Shown piece by piece: positions 1 to 6,267 of a stretch of DNA of 7,983 nt; positions within the stretch are counted from its first letter, which is position 1, and the number at the start of each line of letters is the position of its first letter. Both the position numbers and the translations under genes were made by a program. The DNA lies in contig CALKXC010000003.1 of assembly GCA_938004025.1 (NCBI GenBank), forward strand, positions 1 through 7,983, in the 5' to 3' direction. The DNA comes from an uncultured Leucothrix sp. GTDB taxonomy: Bacteria > Pseudomonadota > Gammaproteobacteria > Thiotrichales > Thiotrichaceae. The notes beneath the pieces were generated by a model. The model saw nothing but the letters and a program-made list of their open reading frames with translations, was not told the origin of the DNA and ran no database searches.

Positions 1-54
1 GGTGAGAGCGATATCAGCACCATGAGCTTAGGATTAGAAATAGGCACTTTGTAA
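1..54 (+). CDS. C-terminal tail of an unidentified upstream gene (partial)
   Basis: Frame 1 is open from the window edge to a TAA at 52-54 and encodes 17 residues ending ...MSLGLEIGTL. A strong hairpin starts 16 nt after the stop, as expected at the end of a transcription unit, which supports this being a real gene end. The alternating polar and hydrophobic residues could be a beta-strand, for example the last strand of a barrel or envelope protein, but the fragment is too short to assign a family. The spacing and hairpin suggest it is transcribed separately from rpe. Confidence 0.45.
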   Translation, partial: GESDISTMSLGLEIGTL

Positions 55-69
55 ATTGATTCTTAAGTT

Positions 70-105
70 AACTAATAAGGCAACCTAACGGTTGCCTTAT
101 TAGTT
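70..105 (+). terminator. Perfect 16-bp hairpin, probable terminator of the upstream gene
   Basis: The left arm (70-85, core AATAAGGCAACC) is exactly complementary to the right arm (90-105, core GGTTGCCTTATT), around a TAAC loop at 86-89. The stem base is AT-rich, with A residues on the left arm and T residues on the right, so part of the U-tract lies inside the stem. After position 105 only TGTGC follows, not a long T-run. It lies 16 nt past the stop at 54 and 66 nt before rpe. It is most likely a Rho-independent terminator that separates rpe from the gene before it. Confidence 0.75.
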
Positions 106-171
106 TGTGCTGTACATTTTTGTAAAAACTCTAGTACATTAGCCATCCCTATCTCAACTTAGACATTTCCG

Positions 172-861
172 ATGGCACGTCAAAAAGACCTTATTTCTCC
201 TTCTATTCTCTCGGCTGACTTCGCCCGCTTAGGCGAAGAAGTTGACAATGTACTCAAGTCAGGAGCAGACATTGTCCACTTTGATGTCATGGACAATCAC
301 TATGTACCCAACTTAACGATTGGCCCCCTGGTTTGCGAAGCATTACGCAAACATGGCGTAACAGCAGATATAGATGTTCATTTAATGGTTAAACCCGTCG
401 ATAGAATTATCCCAGACTTTGCTAACGCGGGTGCAAGCTACATCACTTTTCACCCAGAATCCTCTGAACACGTTGACAGAAGCTTACAGCTTATTCGTGA
501 TCATGGATGCAAGTCTGGCTTAGTATTCAATCCTGCTACGTCTTTAGACGTATTGGACTATGTGATGGATAAAGTAGATATGATTCTATTAATGTCCGTT
601 AATCCTGGCTTCGGTGGTCAATCATTTATTCCAGGCACATTGAATAAGCTGAGACAGGCACGTAAAAGAATAGATGAGTCTGGTTTGGATATTCGTTTAG
701 AAATTGATGGCGGTGTAAAAGTTGATAATATCGCTGAAATTAAAGCGGCTGGTGCAGATACCTTTGTTGCAGGCTCAGCAATTTTTGGGGCGGCAAACAA
801 GCAAGATCCACACCATTATGATTCAGTCCTACGTGCATTTCGTGAGCAGTTAGCTTCATAA
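172..861 (+). CDS. rpe: Ribulose-phosphate 3-epimerase
   Basis: This cytosolic TIM-barrel enzyme interconverts D-ribulose 5-phosphate and D-xylulose 5-phosphate in the pentose phosphate pathway. The 229-residue length is normal for the family. Visible hallmarks are SPSILSADF near the N-terminus (S11), HFDVMD at 36-41 (metal ligands H36 and D38, with M40), DVHLMV with H70, the loop [10 protein letters not shown] at 141-150, EIDGG with the second catalytic aspartate D179, and the phosphate-binding GSAIF at 201-205. An in-frame TAG at 160-162 makes the ATG at 172 the only reasonable start. There is no clear Shine-Dalgarno before it. A convincing promoter was not found between the hairpin at 70-105 and the gene. 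In Pseudomonas rpe is followed by gph and trpE; here gph is absent and the trp leader region comes next. Confidence 0.97.
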   Translation: MARQKDLISPSILSADFARLGEEVDNVLKSGADIVHFDVMDNHYVPNLTIGPLVCEALRKHGVTADIDVHLMVKPVDRIIPDFANAGASYITFHPESSEHVDRSLQLIRDHGCKSGLVFNPATSLDVLDYVMDKVDMILLMSVNPGFGGQSFIPGTLNKLRQARKRIDESGLDIRLEIDGGVKVDNIAEIKAAGADTFVAGSAIFGAANKQDPHHYDSVLRAFREQLAS

Positions 862-880
862 ACTAGCAAGGCTAAAATTC

Positions 881-909
881 GTGACAATGGTTGATGGAAA
901 AGTTAATAT
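881..909 (+). promoter_or_regulatory. Candidate sigma-70 promoter for trpL-trpE
   Basis: GTGACA at 881-886 matches five of six bases of the -35 consensus. It is separated by exactly 17 bp from TAATAT at 904-909, which matches four of six bases of the -10 consensus. Transcription would begin near 916, about 25 nt before the leader peptide start at 941. The -10 box lies inside the 890-918 inverted repeat, so a protein bound there would block this promoter. The call rests on consensus matching only, and readthrough from rpe is an alternative source of trpE mRNA. Confidence 0.45.
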
Positions 910-918
910 TCCATCAAC
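890..918. repeat. Inverted repeat with 10-bp arms between rpe and trpL (operator or terminator)
   Basis: GTTGATGGAA at 890-899 is perfectly complementary to TTCCATCAAC at 909-918, with a 9-nt AT-rich spacer at 900-908. It begins 28 nt after the rpe stop and could act as its terminator hairpin, but no T-run follows. It also spans the spacer and -10 box of the candidate trp promoter, so it could equally be a repressor-binding dyad. It does not resemble the E. coli TrpR operator core, CTAGTTAACTAG. Confidence 0.6.
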
Positions 919-940
919 TCTAATCAGCACCAAAATTAAT

Positions 941-979
941 ATGACAATACTAAACCTGTACAAACATTGGCGATGGTGA
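941..979 (+). CDS. trpL: Putative trp operon leader peptide (12 aa, W-R-W end)
   Basis: ATG at 941 opens a 12-codon frame, MTILNLYKHWRW, ending at TGA 977-979. Two of the twelve codons are TGG (968-970 and 974-976), placed immediately before the stop, and trpE starts 53 nt downstream. Tryptophan is normally rare, so a short frame ending in paired Trp codons directly before trpE is the signature of a leader peptide whose translation reports charged tRNA-Trp. In such leaders, ribosome stalling at the Trp codons changes the mRNA fold. There is no good Shine-Dalgarno; the upstream stretch is AT-rich, which could itself favour initiation. It is too short for standard gene calling. The peptide is unlikely to have any function after it is made. 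Confidence 0.75.
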   Translation: MTILNLYKHWRW

Positions 980-1019
980 AGCTTCTTTAAGTTACACCAA
1001 CCCTACTCTATTGTTTTTT
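974..1019 (+). promoter_or_regulatory. Candidate trp leader fold: hairpin over the Trp codons plus U-tract
   Basis: TGGTG at 974-978 pairs with CACCA at 995-999. Inside it, after an A/A mismatch, AGCTT (980-984) pairs with AAGTT (989-993) with one G-U, closing on a CTTT loop at 985-988. The 5' arm includes the second Trp codon and the leader stop, so a ribosome on those codons would melt it. A T-rich stretch (1011-1019, six consecutive T) follows, but it starts about 12 nt after the stem. That is too far for a textbook intrinsic terminator, and no G-containing stem sits directly before it. The structure is visible; the regulatory mechanism is inferred. Confidence 0.4.
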
Positions 1020-1032
1020 CAGGTTAGCACAT

Positions 1033-2538
1033 ATGTTATTAGATACTTTTAAGACTTGCATCGAGCAAGGCTATAATCGCATTCCTTTAGTTCGTGAAGT
1101 TCTTGCGGATCTTGACACCCCACTCAGTACCTACCTTAAGTTAGCCGATGGCGCATATAGTTATTTATTTGAGTCTGTTCAAGGCGGCGAAAAATGGGGT
1201 CGATACTCGATTATCGGTTTACCTGCTCAAGAAACCATCCACATTCGCAACAAGCAAATAGAAACGCATAATTCAGGCAAGCTCGTGGACCGTTTTGAAA
1301 CGGATGACCCTTTAGCTTGGATTGAGGCTAAACAGAATTCCTATAAAGCGCCGGAACTTGACGAGCTTCCCCGATTCACCGGCGGTTTAGTTGGCTATTT
1401 CGGTTATGAAACTATTGGCTACATAGAACCTAAACTGAGTGATCAGAATAAAAAAGACTTACTCAACACGCCAGATATCTTACTGATGGTGTCTGATGAA
1501 GTCGTGGTGTTTGATAATCTAGCTGGGAAACTGTTTCTGGTTGTTCATGTTGATGCTGACTTAGCGTCCTATGAGCGAGGGCAAAAACGACTACAAACAC
1601 TGCATGAACAATTAAGAGAACCGCTCGCTTATCCCATTAGTGAGCGCTCCAACAACTCAACATCATCAGAATCTGATTTTATATCTAGCTTTCCGGAAGA
1701 GGAATATAAAGCCGCAGTTTCCCAAGCACGTGAATACATCAAAAATGGCGACATAATGCAGGTGGTTTTATCCCAGCGCCTGTCGATTCCTTTTGATCAA
1801 AACCCGCTTGATTTATACCGCGCCCTGCGCAGCTTAAACCCTTCACCGTACATGTATTTTCTGCAACTTGATGAATTTCAAATTGTCGGTTCATCGCCAG
1901 AAATCTTAGTACGATTAGAAAATGATGAAGTCACAGTGAGACCGATAGCTGGAACACGTAAGCGTGGTAAAGATGATCAACATGACAAAGCGTTAGAAGC
2001 AGAGCTGTTGGCTGATCCTAAAGAACTGGCAGAACATCTAATGTTAATAGACTTAGGCAGAAACGATGCTGGACGAGTCAGTCAAATTGGCAGCGTCACG
2101 CTTACTGAAAACATGCTGGTCGAACGCTATTCACACGTCATGCACATCGTTTCAAACGTTCGAGGTAAGCTGAACCCTAAAATGAGCGCAATGGATGTTC
2201 TAAGAGCAACCTTCCCTGCCGGAACTGTCAGTGGTGCTCCCAAAGTACGAGCCATGGAAATTATTGCCGAACTTGAGCCGACTAAACGTGGAATCTACTC
2301 GGGCGCTGTTGGATATCTTTCATGGAATGGCAATATGGATACGGCAATTGCCATCCGTACAGCTGTAATTAAAAACCAACAACTCCACATACAAGCAGGT
2401 GCAGGGATAGTTTATGACTCGGTCCCACAATCTGAGTGGGATGAAACCATGAACAAAGCCAGAGCCATTGTTGCGGCTGTCGCTGAGGTTAACCAAGGCA
2501 TAGATAAGACACAGACTGTTTCAGGAGATGCGTCATGA
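1033..2538 (+). CDS. trpE: Anthranilate synthase component I (large subunit)
   Basis: TrpE converts chorismate to anthranilate, using ammonia delivered by TrpG, in the first committed step of tryptophan synthesis in the cytosol. The 501-residue protein has the N-terminal tryptophan-sensing segment (LFES at 45-48, GRYS at 56-59), which suggests normal feedback inhibition. The C-terminal chorismate-binding domain runs from about 220 to 485. It contains NPSPY (269-273), PIAGTRKRG (304-312), DLGRND (340-345), GTVSGAPK (397-404) and QAGAG (454-458). Length and motifs favour TrpE over PabB, as do the trp leader and trpG neighbour. The ATG at 1033 has only a weak AGG at 1021-1023 as ribosome-binding site. 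The frame ends at TGA 2536-2538, overlapping trpG by 4 nt. Control is expected through the upstream leader. Confidence 0.97.
   Translation: MLLDTFKTCIEQGYNRIPLVREVLADLDTPLSTYLKLADGAYSYLFESVQGGEKWGRYSIIGLPAQETIHIRNKQIETHNSGKLVDRFETDDPLAWIEAKQNSYKAPELDELPRFTGGLVGYFGYETIGYIEPKLSDQNKKDLLNTPDILLMVSDEVVVFDNLAGKLFLVVHVDADLASYERGQKRLQTLHEQLREPLAYPISERSNNSTSSESDFISSFPEEEYKAAVSQAREYIKNGDIMQVVLSQRLSIPFDQNPLDLYRALRSLNPSPYMYFLQLDEFQIVGSSPEILVRLENDEVTVRPIAGTRKRGKDDQHDKALEAELLADPKELAEHLMLIDLGRNDAGRVSQIGSVTLTENMLVERYSHVMHIVSNVRGKLNPKMSAMDVLRATFPAGTVSGAPKVRAMEIIAELEPTKRGIYSGAVGYLSWNGNMDTAIAIRTAVIKNQQLHIQAGAGIVYDSVPQSEWDETMNKARAIVAAVAEVNQGIDKTQTVSGDAS
2523..2527 (+). promoter_or_regulatory. Shine-Dalgarno of trpG
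   Basis: AGGAG lies inside the last codons of trpE, 7 nt before the ATG at 2535. It is too far from the second in-frame ATG at 2544, so it settles the start at 2535. Confidence 0.7.
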
Positions 2539-3122
2539 TATTAATGATCGATAATTATGATTCTTTCACCTACAACCTTGTGCAGTATCTTGGCGAGCTT
2601 GGTGCTGAGGTTTCTGTTGAACGTAATGATCAGCTCACGATTGAGGCAATTAAAGCGTTAGCTCCAGAGAAAATCATGATTTCTCCGGGTCCAGGAACGC
2701 CTTCGCAAGCAGGCATTTCTTTAAGCGTCATTGAAGAATTTGCAGGAAAAATCCCACTATTTGGTGTTTGCTTAGGCCATCAAGCCATTGCTCAAGCTTT
2801 TGGCGGAAAAATTATCCGCGCCAAGCAAATAATGCACGGAAAAACATCGCTAATACACCATACCAGTAAAGGTGTTTTCTCTGGCTTGAACAATCCTTAT
2901 ACCGCAACTCGGTATCATTCTTTAGTGATCGAGAAAGATAGCATACCTGACTGCTTGGAAATTACCGCGTGGACTGAAACGAACAGTGGCGAACTTGATG
3001 AGATAATGGGTATCCGCCATAAAACGCTTAATATTGAAGGGGTACAGTTTCACCCTGAGTCAATTTTAAGTGAACATGGCCATGATATGCTAAGAAACTT
3101 CATTACTCCGGATACTAAATAA
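2535..3122 (+). CDS. trpG: Anthranilate synthase component II (glutamine amidotransferase)
   Basis: This 195-residue class I glutamine amidotransferase hydrolyses glutamine and passes ammonia to TrpE. Family marks are [11 protein letters not shown] at 4-14, the oxyanion strand SPGPGTP at 50-56, the nucleophile elbow GVCLGHQ with Cys79, the HGKTS segment at 101-105, RYHSL at 126-130, and FHPES at 172-176 with catalytic His173 and Glu175. The triad is intact. TrpG and PabA are close relatives, and in many bacteria one protein serves both anthranilate and aminodeoxychorismate synthases, so it may also support folate synthesis here. The start codon overlaps the trpE stop as ATGA. trpD and trpC, which follow trpG in Pseudomonas, are not present. 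Confidence 0.96.
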   Translation: MILMIDNYDSFTYNLVQYLGELGAEVSVERNDQLTIEAIKALAPEKIMISPGPGTPSQAGISLSVIEEFAGKIPLFGVCLGHQAIAQAFGGKIIRAKQIMHGKTSLIHHTSKGVFSGLNNPYTATRYHSLVIEKDSIPDCLEITAWTETNSGELDEIMGIRHKTLNIEGVQFHPESILSEHGHDMLRNFITPDTK

Positions 3123-3565
3123 TGCAACAGGACTTTAAAACAGCAAGCTTCATGCGGCGCCTAGGCGCCATGTTTTATGACTTTATGCTGGCATTATCTT
3201 TCGTCATTCTCGGCGGATTTTTCTTTACTGCGGTAATGATGAGCGTACTGAGCATCGAAAATGTTCAACCCGGAACCCCTGTGGCTAAAGTAATCTTTAT
3301 GCTGACTTCATTAGTCGCTTTTGGCTTTTATGGATGGTTCTGGACACATGGCGGGCAGACCTTAGGCATGCGCGCTTGGAAGCTCAAGCTCGTTCGCAGC
3401 GATGGAGAAACGGTAACGTGGCTTCAGGCGTTTTTTAGATTTTGCTATGCCATCATTAGCTGGATTCCGCTAGGCGCTGGTTATCTATGGATGCTAGTCG
3501 ACAAGCGTAAAATGAGTTGGCACGACCGTGCTTCAAAAACTTACATCATTGATCTGAAAGAATGA
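3122..3565 (+). CDS. RDD family membrane protein
   Basis: This is a 147-residue inner-membrane protein of the RDD family, whose members have a conserved Arg and two Asp; their functions are poorly known and some are proposed to act in ion transport. The N-terminal signature RRLGAMFYD (12-20) gives R13 and D20. Three likely membrane segments lie at about 21-43, 56-75 and 103-125. Between them is the conserved GGQTLGMRAWKLKLV stretch (77-91). The C-terminal DKRKMSWHDRASKT (127-140) carries the last conserved Asp, D135. Its ATG shares one base with the trpG stop (TAATG), and it has no good Shine-Dalgarno of its own, so it is probably translated by coupling. A role in tryptophan metabolism is not evident from the sequence. 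Confidence 0.9.
   Translation: MQQDFKTASFMRRLGAMFYDFMLALSFVILGGFFFTAVMMSVLSIENVQPGTPVAKVIFMLTSLVAFGFYGWFWTHGGQTLGMRAWKLKLVRSDGETVTWLQAFFRFCYAIISWIPLGAGYLWMLVDKRKMSWHDRASKTYIIDLKE
3156..3169. repeat. 14-bp GC-rich perfect palindrome in the RDD gene
   Basis: GGCGCCTAGGCGCC is its own reverse complement and contains two GGCGCC copies around TA. It sits 34 nt into the RDD gene, over codons 12-16 (R-R-L-G-A), in a region otherwise poor in GC. It may simply reflect codon choice for the conserved RRLGA segment. Confidence 0.6.
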
Positions 3566-4302
3566 CAGAAAAAGAGCCCCATCCAATTGGCATAGGCCTT
3601 ACACTTTTCTACAGTGTGATGGTGCTCGTTTTCTACGTGCTTATCCAAAATGCGGTACTTAAACACTTTTTCCAACAGCTGAACGGTTCCGCTGAGCCTA
3701 AAGACTTTAATGAAATTTTAAAAGTCCTCTCAACGGATGCAACGACAGTGAGTACGGGAATCATTTTAGGTGCTGTTAGTGCGATAATTTTCTTAGTGCT
3801 CCTGATCCGATTTCGAAAAGTAGATGTTAAAGAGCATCTAATGCTTCAACCCTTTGCATTTCGTGATTTATTAAATTGGTTTGTTGTCCTCATTGGTTTC
3901 ACCGTGATTTTTGCATTGATCGCTTGGTTAATTTCCCATGAAACACCAGACTTTATGCATAAGATCTGGAGTAGCCGTGACAATACTCTGTTACTACTTG
4001 TTGCTATCGTTATTGCTGCACCCGTTTTTGAAGAATTATTATTCCGAGGCTTCATGTTCTCAGGAATACAAAAAAGTCATTTAGGCACTGCAGCGGCAAT
4101 CGTGATTAGCTCAGCATTTTGGGCCATGATTCATACGCAATACGGATCATTTGAGCTGATCGCAATTTTCATTCTTGGCATTGTGCTTGCGGTTTCTAGA
4201 ATTGCGAGTGGCTCCATCTACGTACCCATCATATTGCATGCTTCAAACAATCTTTTTGCAGTGCTCGAAATGGCCTTACTAACTAAAAACGTGGCACAAT
4301 AA
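3562..4302 (+). CDS. CPBP family (CAAX protease/bacteriocin-processing-like) intramembrane protein
   Basis: This 246-residue polytopic membrane protein belongs to the CPBP (Abi/Rce1-like) family of glutamate-type intramembrane proteases. The three signature motifs are intact. They are EELLFRG at 157-163 (Glu157, Glu158, Arg162), FWAMIH at 186-191 (Phe186, His191), and HASNN at 226-230 (His226, Asn230). Hydrophobic segments at about 11-30, 64-84, 103-124, 143-156, 173-190, 197-213 and 218-237 suggest six to eight membrane passes. The ATG overlaps the RDD stop as ATGA, so the pair is probably made together. Bacterial members have been linked to bacteriocin maturation or immunity and to membrane-protein processing, but nothing nearby names a substrate. 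It appears to be the last gene of the trpE operon. Confidence 0.9.
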   Translation: MTEKEPHPIGIGLTLFYSVMVLVFYVLIQNAVLKHFFQQLNGSAEPKDFNEILKVLSTDATTVSTGIILGAVSAIIFLVLLIRFRKVDVKEHLMLQPFAFRDLLNWFVVLIGFTVIFALIAWLISHETPDFMHKIWSSRDNTLLLLVAIVIAAPVFEELLFRGFMFSGIQKSHLGTAAAIVISSAFWAMIHTQYGSFELIAIFILGIVLAVSRIASGSIYVPIILHASNNLFAVLEMALLTKNVAQ

Positions 4303-4314
4303 GCATCAATTTTC

Positions 4315-4331
4315 ACTGCTAGGGCAGTTTT
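4315..4331 (+). terminator. Short hairpin with T-run between the CPBP gene and pepA
   Basis: ACTGC (4315-4319) pairs with GCAGT (4324-4328) around a TAGG loop, followed by TTTTC. The stem has only 5 bp, so it would be a weak intrinsic terminator. It lies 12 nt past the CPBP stop and 29 nt before pepA. A very similar sequence occurs upstream of valS (6634-6655). Confidence 0.35.
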
Positions 4332-4360
4332 CAATAAACAACAACATTAATGGAAGCTTC

Positions 4361-5833
4361 ATGAATCATTCTATCGTCAGTAATCTTAACGTCGAACAAG
4401 CGGAAAGTGATTGTCTGATCGTCGCAATCTACCAAAATAAAGAGCTATCCGCAGCAGCAAGCTCTATCGATAAAATCAGTAGCGGTAGCTTAAGCGAAAT
4501 TTTAGAGTTTGGTGATTTCACCGGTAAATCCGGCGAAGCACAGTTGCTCTATAGAGTTGCAGGCATTGCAGCAAAACGCTTACTGATTATTGGCTGTGGC
4601 GAAAAACAAAAATTTGATGCGTTTGCATTAAGATCGGCGACTAAAACAGCAGTGAGCAAGTTAGCCAATCAATCGGTTAGTAAAATGACGTCTCTATTAG
4701 GGGATGATCTTGCCTCTGAGGACACTGCAAACAACCTAATCATGCAGGCAGTACTGGGTGCGGCCGATAGTCGCTATCAATTTACGACGCATAAATCGGA
4801 AGCACCTGAGGCCATTTCTGGTCAGCATTTAGAAATTGCTTTTACGGGTACGTTTGATGGTAATGATGAAGCACTCAATCAAGCAAGCGCTGTTGCGCAA
4901 GGTTGTGAGCTATCAAGAAATTTATCTAACCAACCAGGAAATGTCTGCACACCAACCTTTCTTGCTGAAACAGCGATGGACATGGCTAAAGAGTTCAGCA
5001 GCCTTGAAGTTGAAGTGCTTGAAGAAGCGGATATGGAAAAGCTCGGCATGGGCTCTTTTTTATCAGTCAGCCAAGGTAGCGATCAACCCGGCAAAATGGT
5101 TATCTTGAACTATAACGGAGCAGGTGACGACTCTGCTCCGGTTGCACTTGTTGGTAAAGGTGTGACTTTTGACACGGGTGGAATCTCACTCAAACCCGGC
5201 GCTAGCATGGACGAAATGAAATTCGACATGGTTGGATCTGCGAGTGTTTTGGGGTCAATCAAAGCGTGCGCGGAAATGAAACTGCCTCTAAATGTGATTG
5301 GTGTTTTAGCGGCGGCGGAAAATATGCCGAGCGCTCGCGCCACACGTCCGGGCGACATCGTGACTTCAATGGCAGGCAAGACAATCGAAATCCTCAACAC
5401 GGATGCTGAAGGTCGCTTAGTTCTGTGTGACGCGCTTACTTACGTCGGAAAATATAACCCTAAAGTGGTTATCGATATCGCCACACTGACCGGTGCTTGT
5501 ATTGTTGCATTAGGCCATGAGATTTGCGCCCTACTCGCCAATGACCAAGATCTTGCCAATGACCTTCTTGCTTCGGGTAATAAGGTCGGTGACCAAGCTT
5601 GGCAGTTACCCATGAATAGTGACTATCAAAAGCAGTTAAAAAGCGCTCATGCTGACATCGGAAATATCGGGGGAAAATCAGCTGGAACAATTACCGCTGC
5701 CTGCTTCCTTGGGCATTTCACGAATGACTACCGCTGGGCACATCTGGATATAGCAGGCACTGCATGGAATGGTAAAGAGGCAACGGGTCGCCCTGTTCCA
5801 CTACTAACCCAATTCTTGATTGATCAGGTTTAA
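4361..5833 (+). CDS. pepA: Leucyl aminopeptidase (M17 family)
   Basis: PepA is a cytosolic two-metal aminopeptidase, a hexamer in characterised relatives, that removes N-terminal residues, with a preference for leucine, in peptide turnover. In E. coli it also binds DNA in Xer recombination and carAB control. The 490-residue length fits. The N-terminal domain (about 1-160) is variable. The catalytic domain has VGKGVTFDTGG with metal ligands Lys266 and Asp271, catalytic Lys278, Asp289 in EMKFDM, and NTDAEGRL at 346-353 with ligands Asp348 and Glu350 and catalytic Arg352. The C-terminus has HLDIAGTAW (461-469) and ATGRPV. The start at 4361 has a modest GGAAG at 4352-4356. It shares one base with holC (TAATG), so it heads a pepA-holC unit. 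The lptF/lptG genes often found divergently upstream of pepA are not there. Confidence 0.97.
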   Translation: MNHSIVSNLNVEQAESDCLIVAIYQNKELSAAASSIDKISSGSLSEILEFGDFTGKSGEAQLLYRVAGIAAKRLLIIGCGEKQKFDAFALRSATKTAVSKLANQSVSKMTSLLGDDLASEDTANNLIMQAVLGAADSRYQFTTHKSEAPEAISGQHLEIAFTGTFDGNDEALNQASAVAQGCELSRNLSNQPGNVCTPTFLAETAMDMAKEFSSLEVEVLEEADMEKLGMGSFLSVSQGSDQPGKMVILNYNGAGDDSAPVALVGKGVTFDTGGISLKPGASMDEMKFDMVGSASVLGSIKACAEMKLPLNVIGVLAAAENMPSARATRPGDIVTSMAGKTIEILNTDAEGRLVLCDALTYVGKYNPKVVIDIATLTGACIVALGHEICALLANDQDLANDLLASGNKVGDQAWQLPMNSDYQKQLKSAHADIGNIGGKSAGTITAACFLGHFTNDYRWAHLDIAGTAWNGKEATGRPVPLLTQFLIDQV

Positions 5834-6252
5834 TGACAGAAATTAACTTTTATGTCGGTAAGTCTGACACGTTACAAGGCAGGCTGTTACTAGCCTGCCG
5901 TCTTACTCAAAAAGCCTATGATAAAGGCTGGCATGTTCATATTCATACTGATTCTCATGCAACATCTCAACGCTTAGACGAGTTGCTATGGACTTGGCAC
6001 CCGTCCAGCTTCCTGCCACACGCCTTGGCTGAAAATGCAGGTGAAGAGCGCATAATTATCGGTCACAATTATGAACCAACAGACCACTGCGACTACTTAA
6101 TTAATCTATCTAATACGAAACCTGAGTTTTTCTCTCGATTCGTCAGGATGGGAGAGATAATTGATCAATCCGAAGATTTATTAACCGATGGTCGCAAAAG
6201 ATATGCCTATTATCGAGAGCGAGGGTATACTCTAAAGTACCATCAACTTTAA
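5833..6252 (+). CDS. holC: DNA polymerase III chi subunit
   Basis: Chi, with psi, links the clamp loader of the replicative polymerase to single-stranded-DNA-binding protein. The 139-residue protein shows the HolC pattern. It has an N-terminal NFYVG strand, then a helix and the CRLTQKAYDKGWHVHI segment (22-37). The signature RLDELLW (47-53) is followed by SSFLPHAL (58-65). The C-terminal RKRYAYYRERGYTLKYH (121-137) resembles the conserved end of E. coli HolC, which is slightly longer. Its position between pepA and valS matches many gammaproteobacteria. The ATG overlaps the pepA stop by one base, with a short AGG at 5826-5828. A GC-rich inverted repeat lies over codons 16-23. Confidence 0.93.
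   Translation: MTEINFYVGKSDTLQGRLLLACRLTQKAYDKGWHVHIHTDSHATSQRLDELLWTWHPSSFLPHALAENAGEERIIIGHNYEPTDHCDYLINLSNTKPEFFSRFVRMGEIIDQSEDLLTDGRKRYAYYRERGYTLKYHQL
5878..5899 (+). repeat. GC-rich hairpin inside the 5' part of holC
   Basis: GGCAGGCT (5878-5885) is perfectly complementary to AGCCTGCC (5892-5899) around a GTTACT loop. It starts 46 nt into holC and covers codons 16-23. The left arm includes the AGG arginine codon, which is rare in many gammaproteobacteria. In the mRNA this would be one of the most stable short stems in the window. There is no T-run after it, so it is not a terminator. Confidence 0.6.
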
Positions 6253-6259
6253 GAGGAAG
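6253..6259 (+). promoter_or_regulatory. Strong Shine-Dalgarno of the small gene after holC
   Basis: GAGGAAG begins directly after the holC stop and ends 8 nt before the ATG at 6268. It is the best ribosome-binding site in the window and supports the small frame as a translated gene. Confidence 0.75.
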
Positions 6260-6267
6260 TTGCAGAG

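Noticed and set aside
66..73. AGTTAACT, matching the core of the E. coli trp operator, and CTAGTAC at 131-137 matching its outer part
   Set aside because: They are upstream of rpe rather than trpE, about 60 bp apart and do not form one operator; short AT-rich matches of this kind are expected by chance.
618..800. Minus-strand 60-codon open frame within rpe
   Set aside because: It is fully contained in a clear rpe gene, with no ribosome-binding site and no recognisable protein; a shadow frame.
1011..1019. T-run before trpE as a classic intrinsic attenuator
   Set aside because: The nearest stem ends about 12 nt upstream and the stretch directly before the T-run has almost no G, so no canonical terminator hairpin can be drawn. 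It is kept only as part of a tentative leader fold.
3122..4302. RDD-CPBP pair as a bacteriocin or defence locus
   Set aside because: No precursor peptide, transporter or toxin gene is near; CPBP proteins are widespread and the pair sits in a metabolic operon.
5110..5690. Two minus-strand open frames inside pepA (5110-5400 and 5469-5690)
   Set aside because: Both lie over strongly conserved pepA coding sequence and have no family features; shadow frames.
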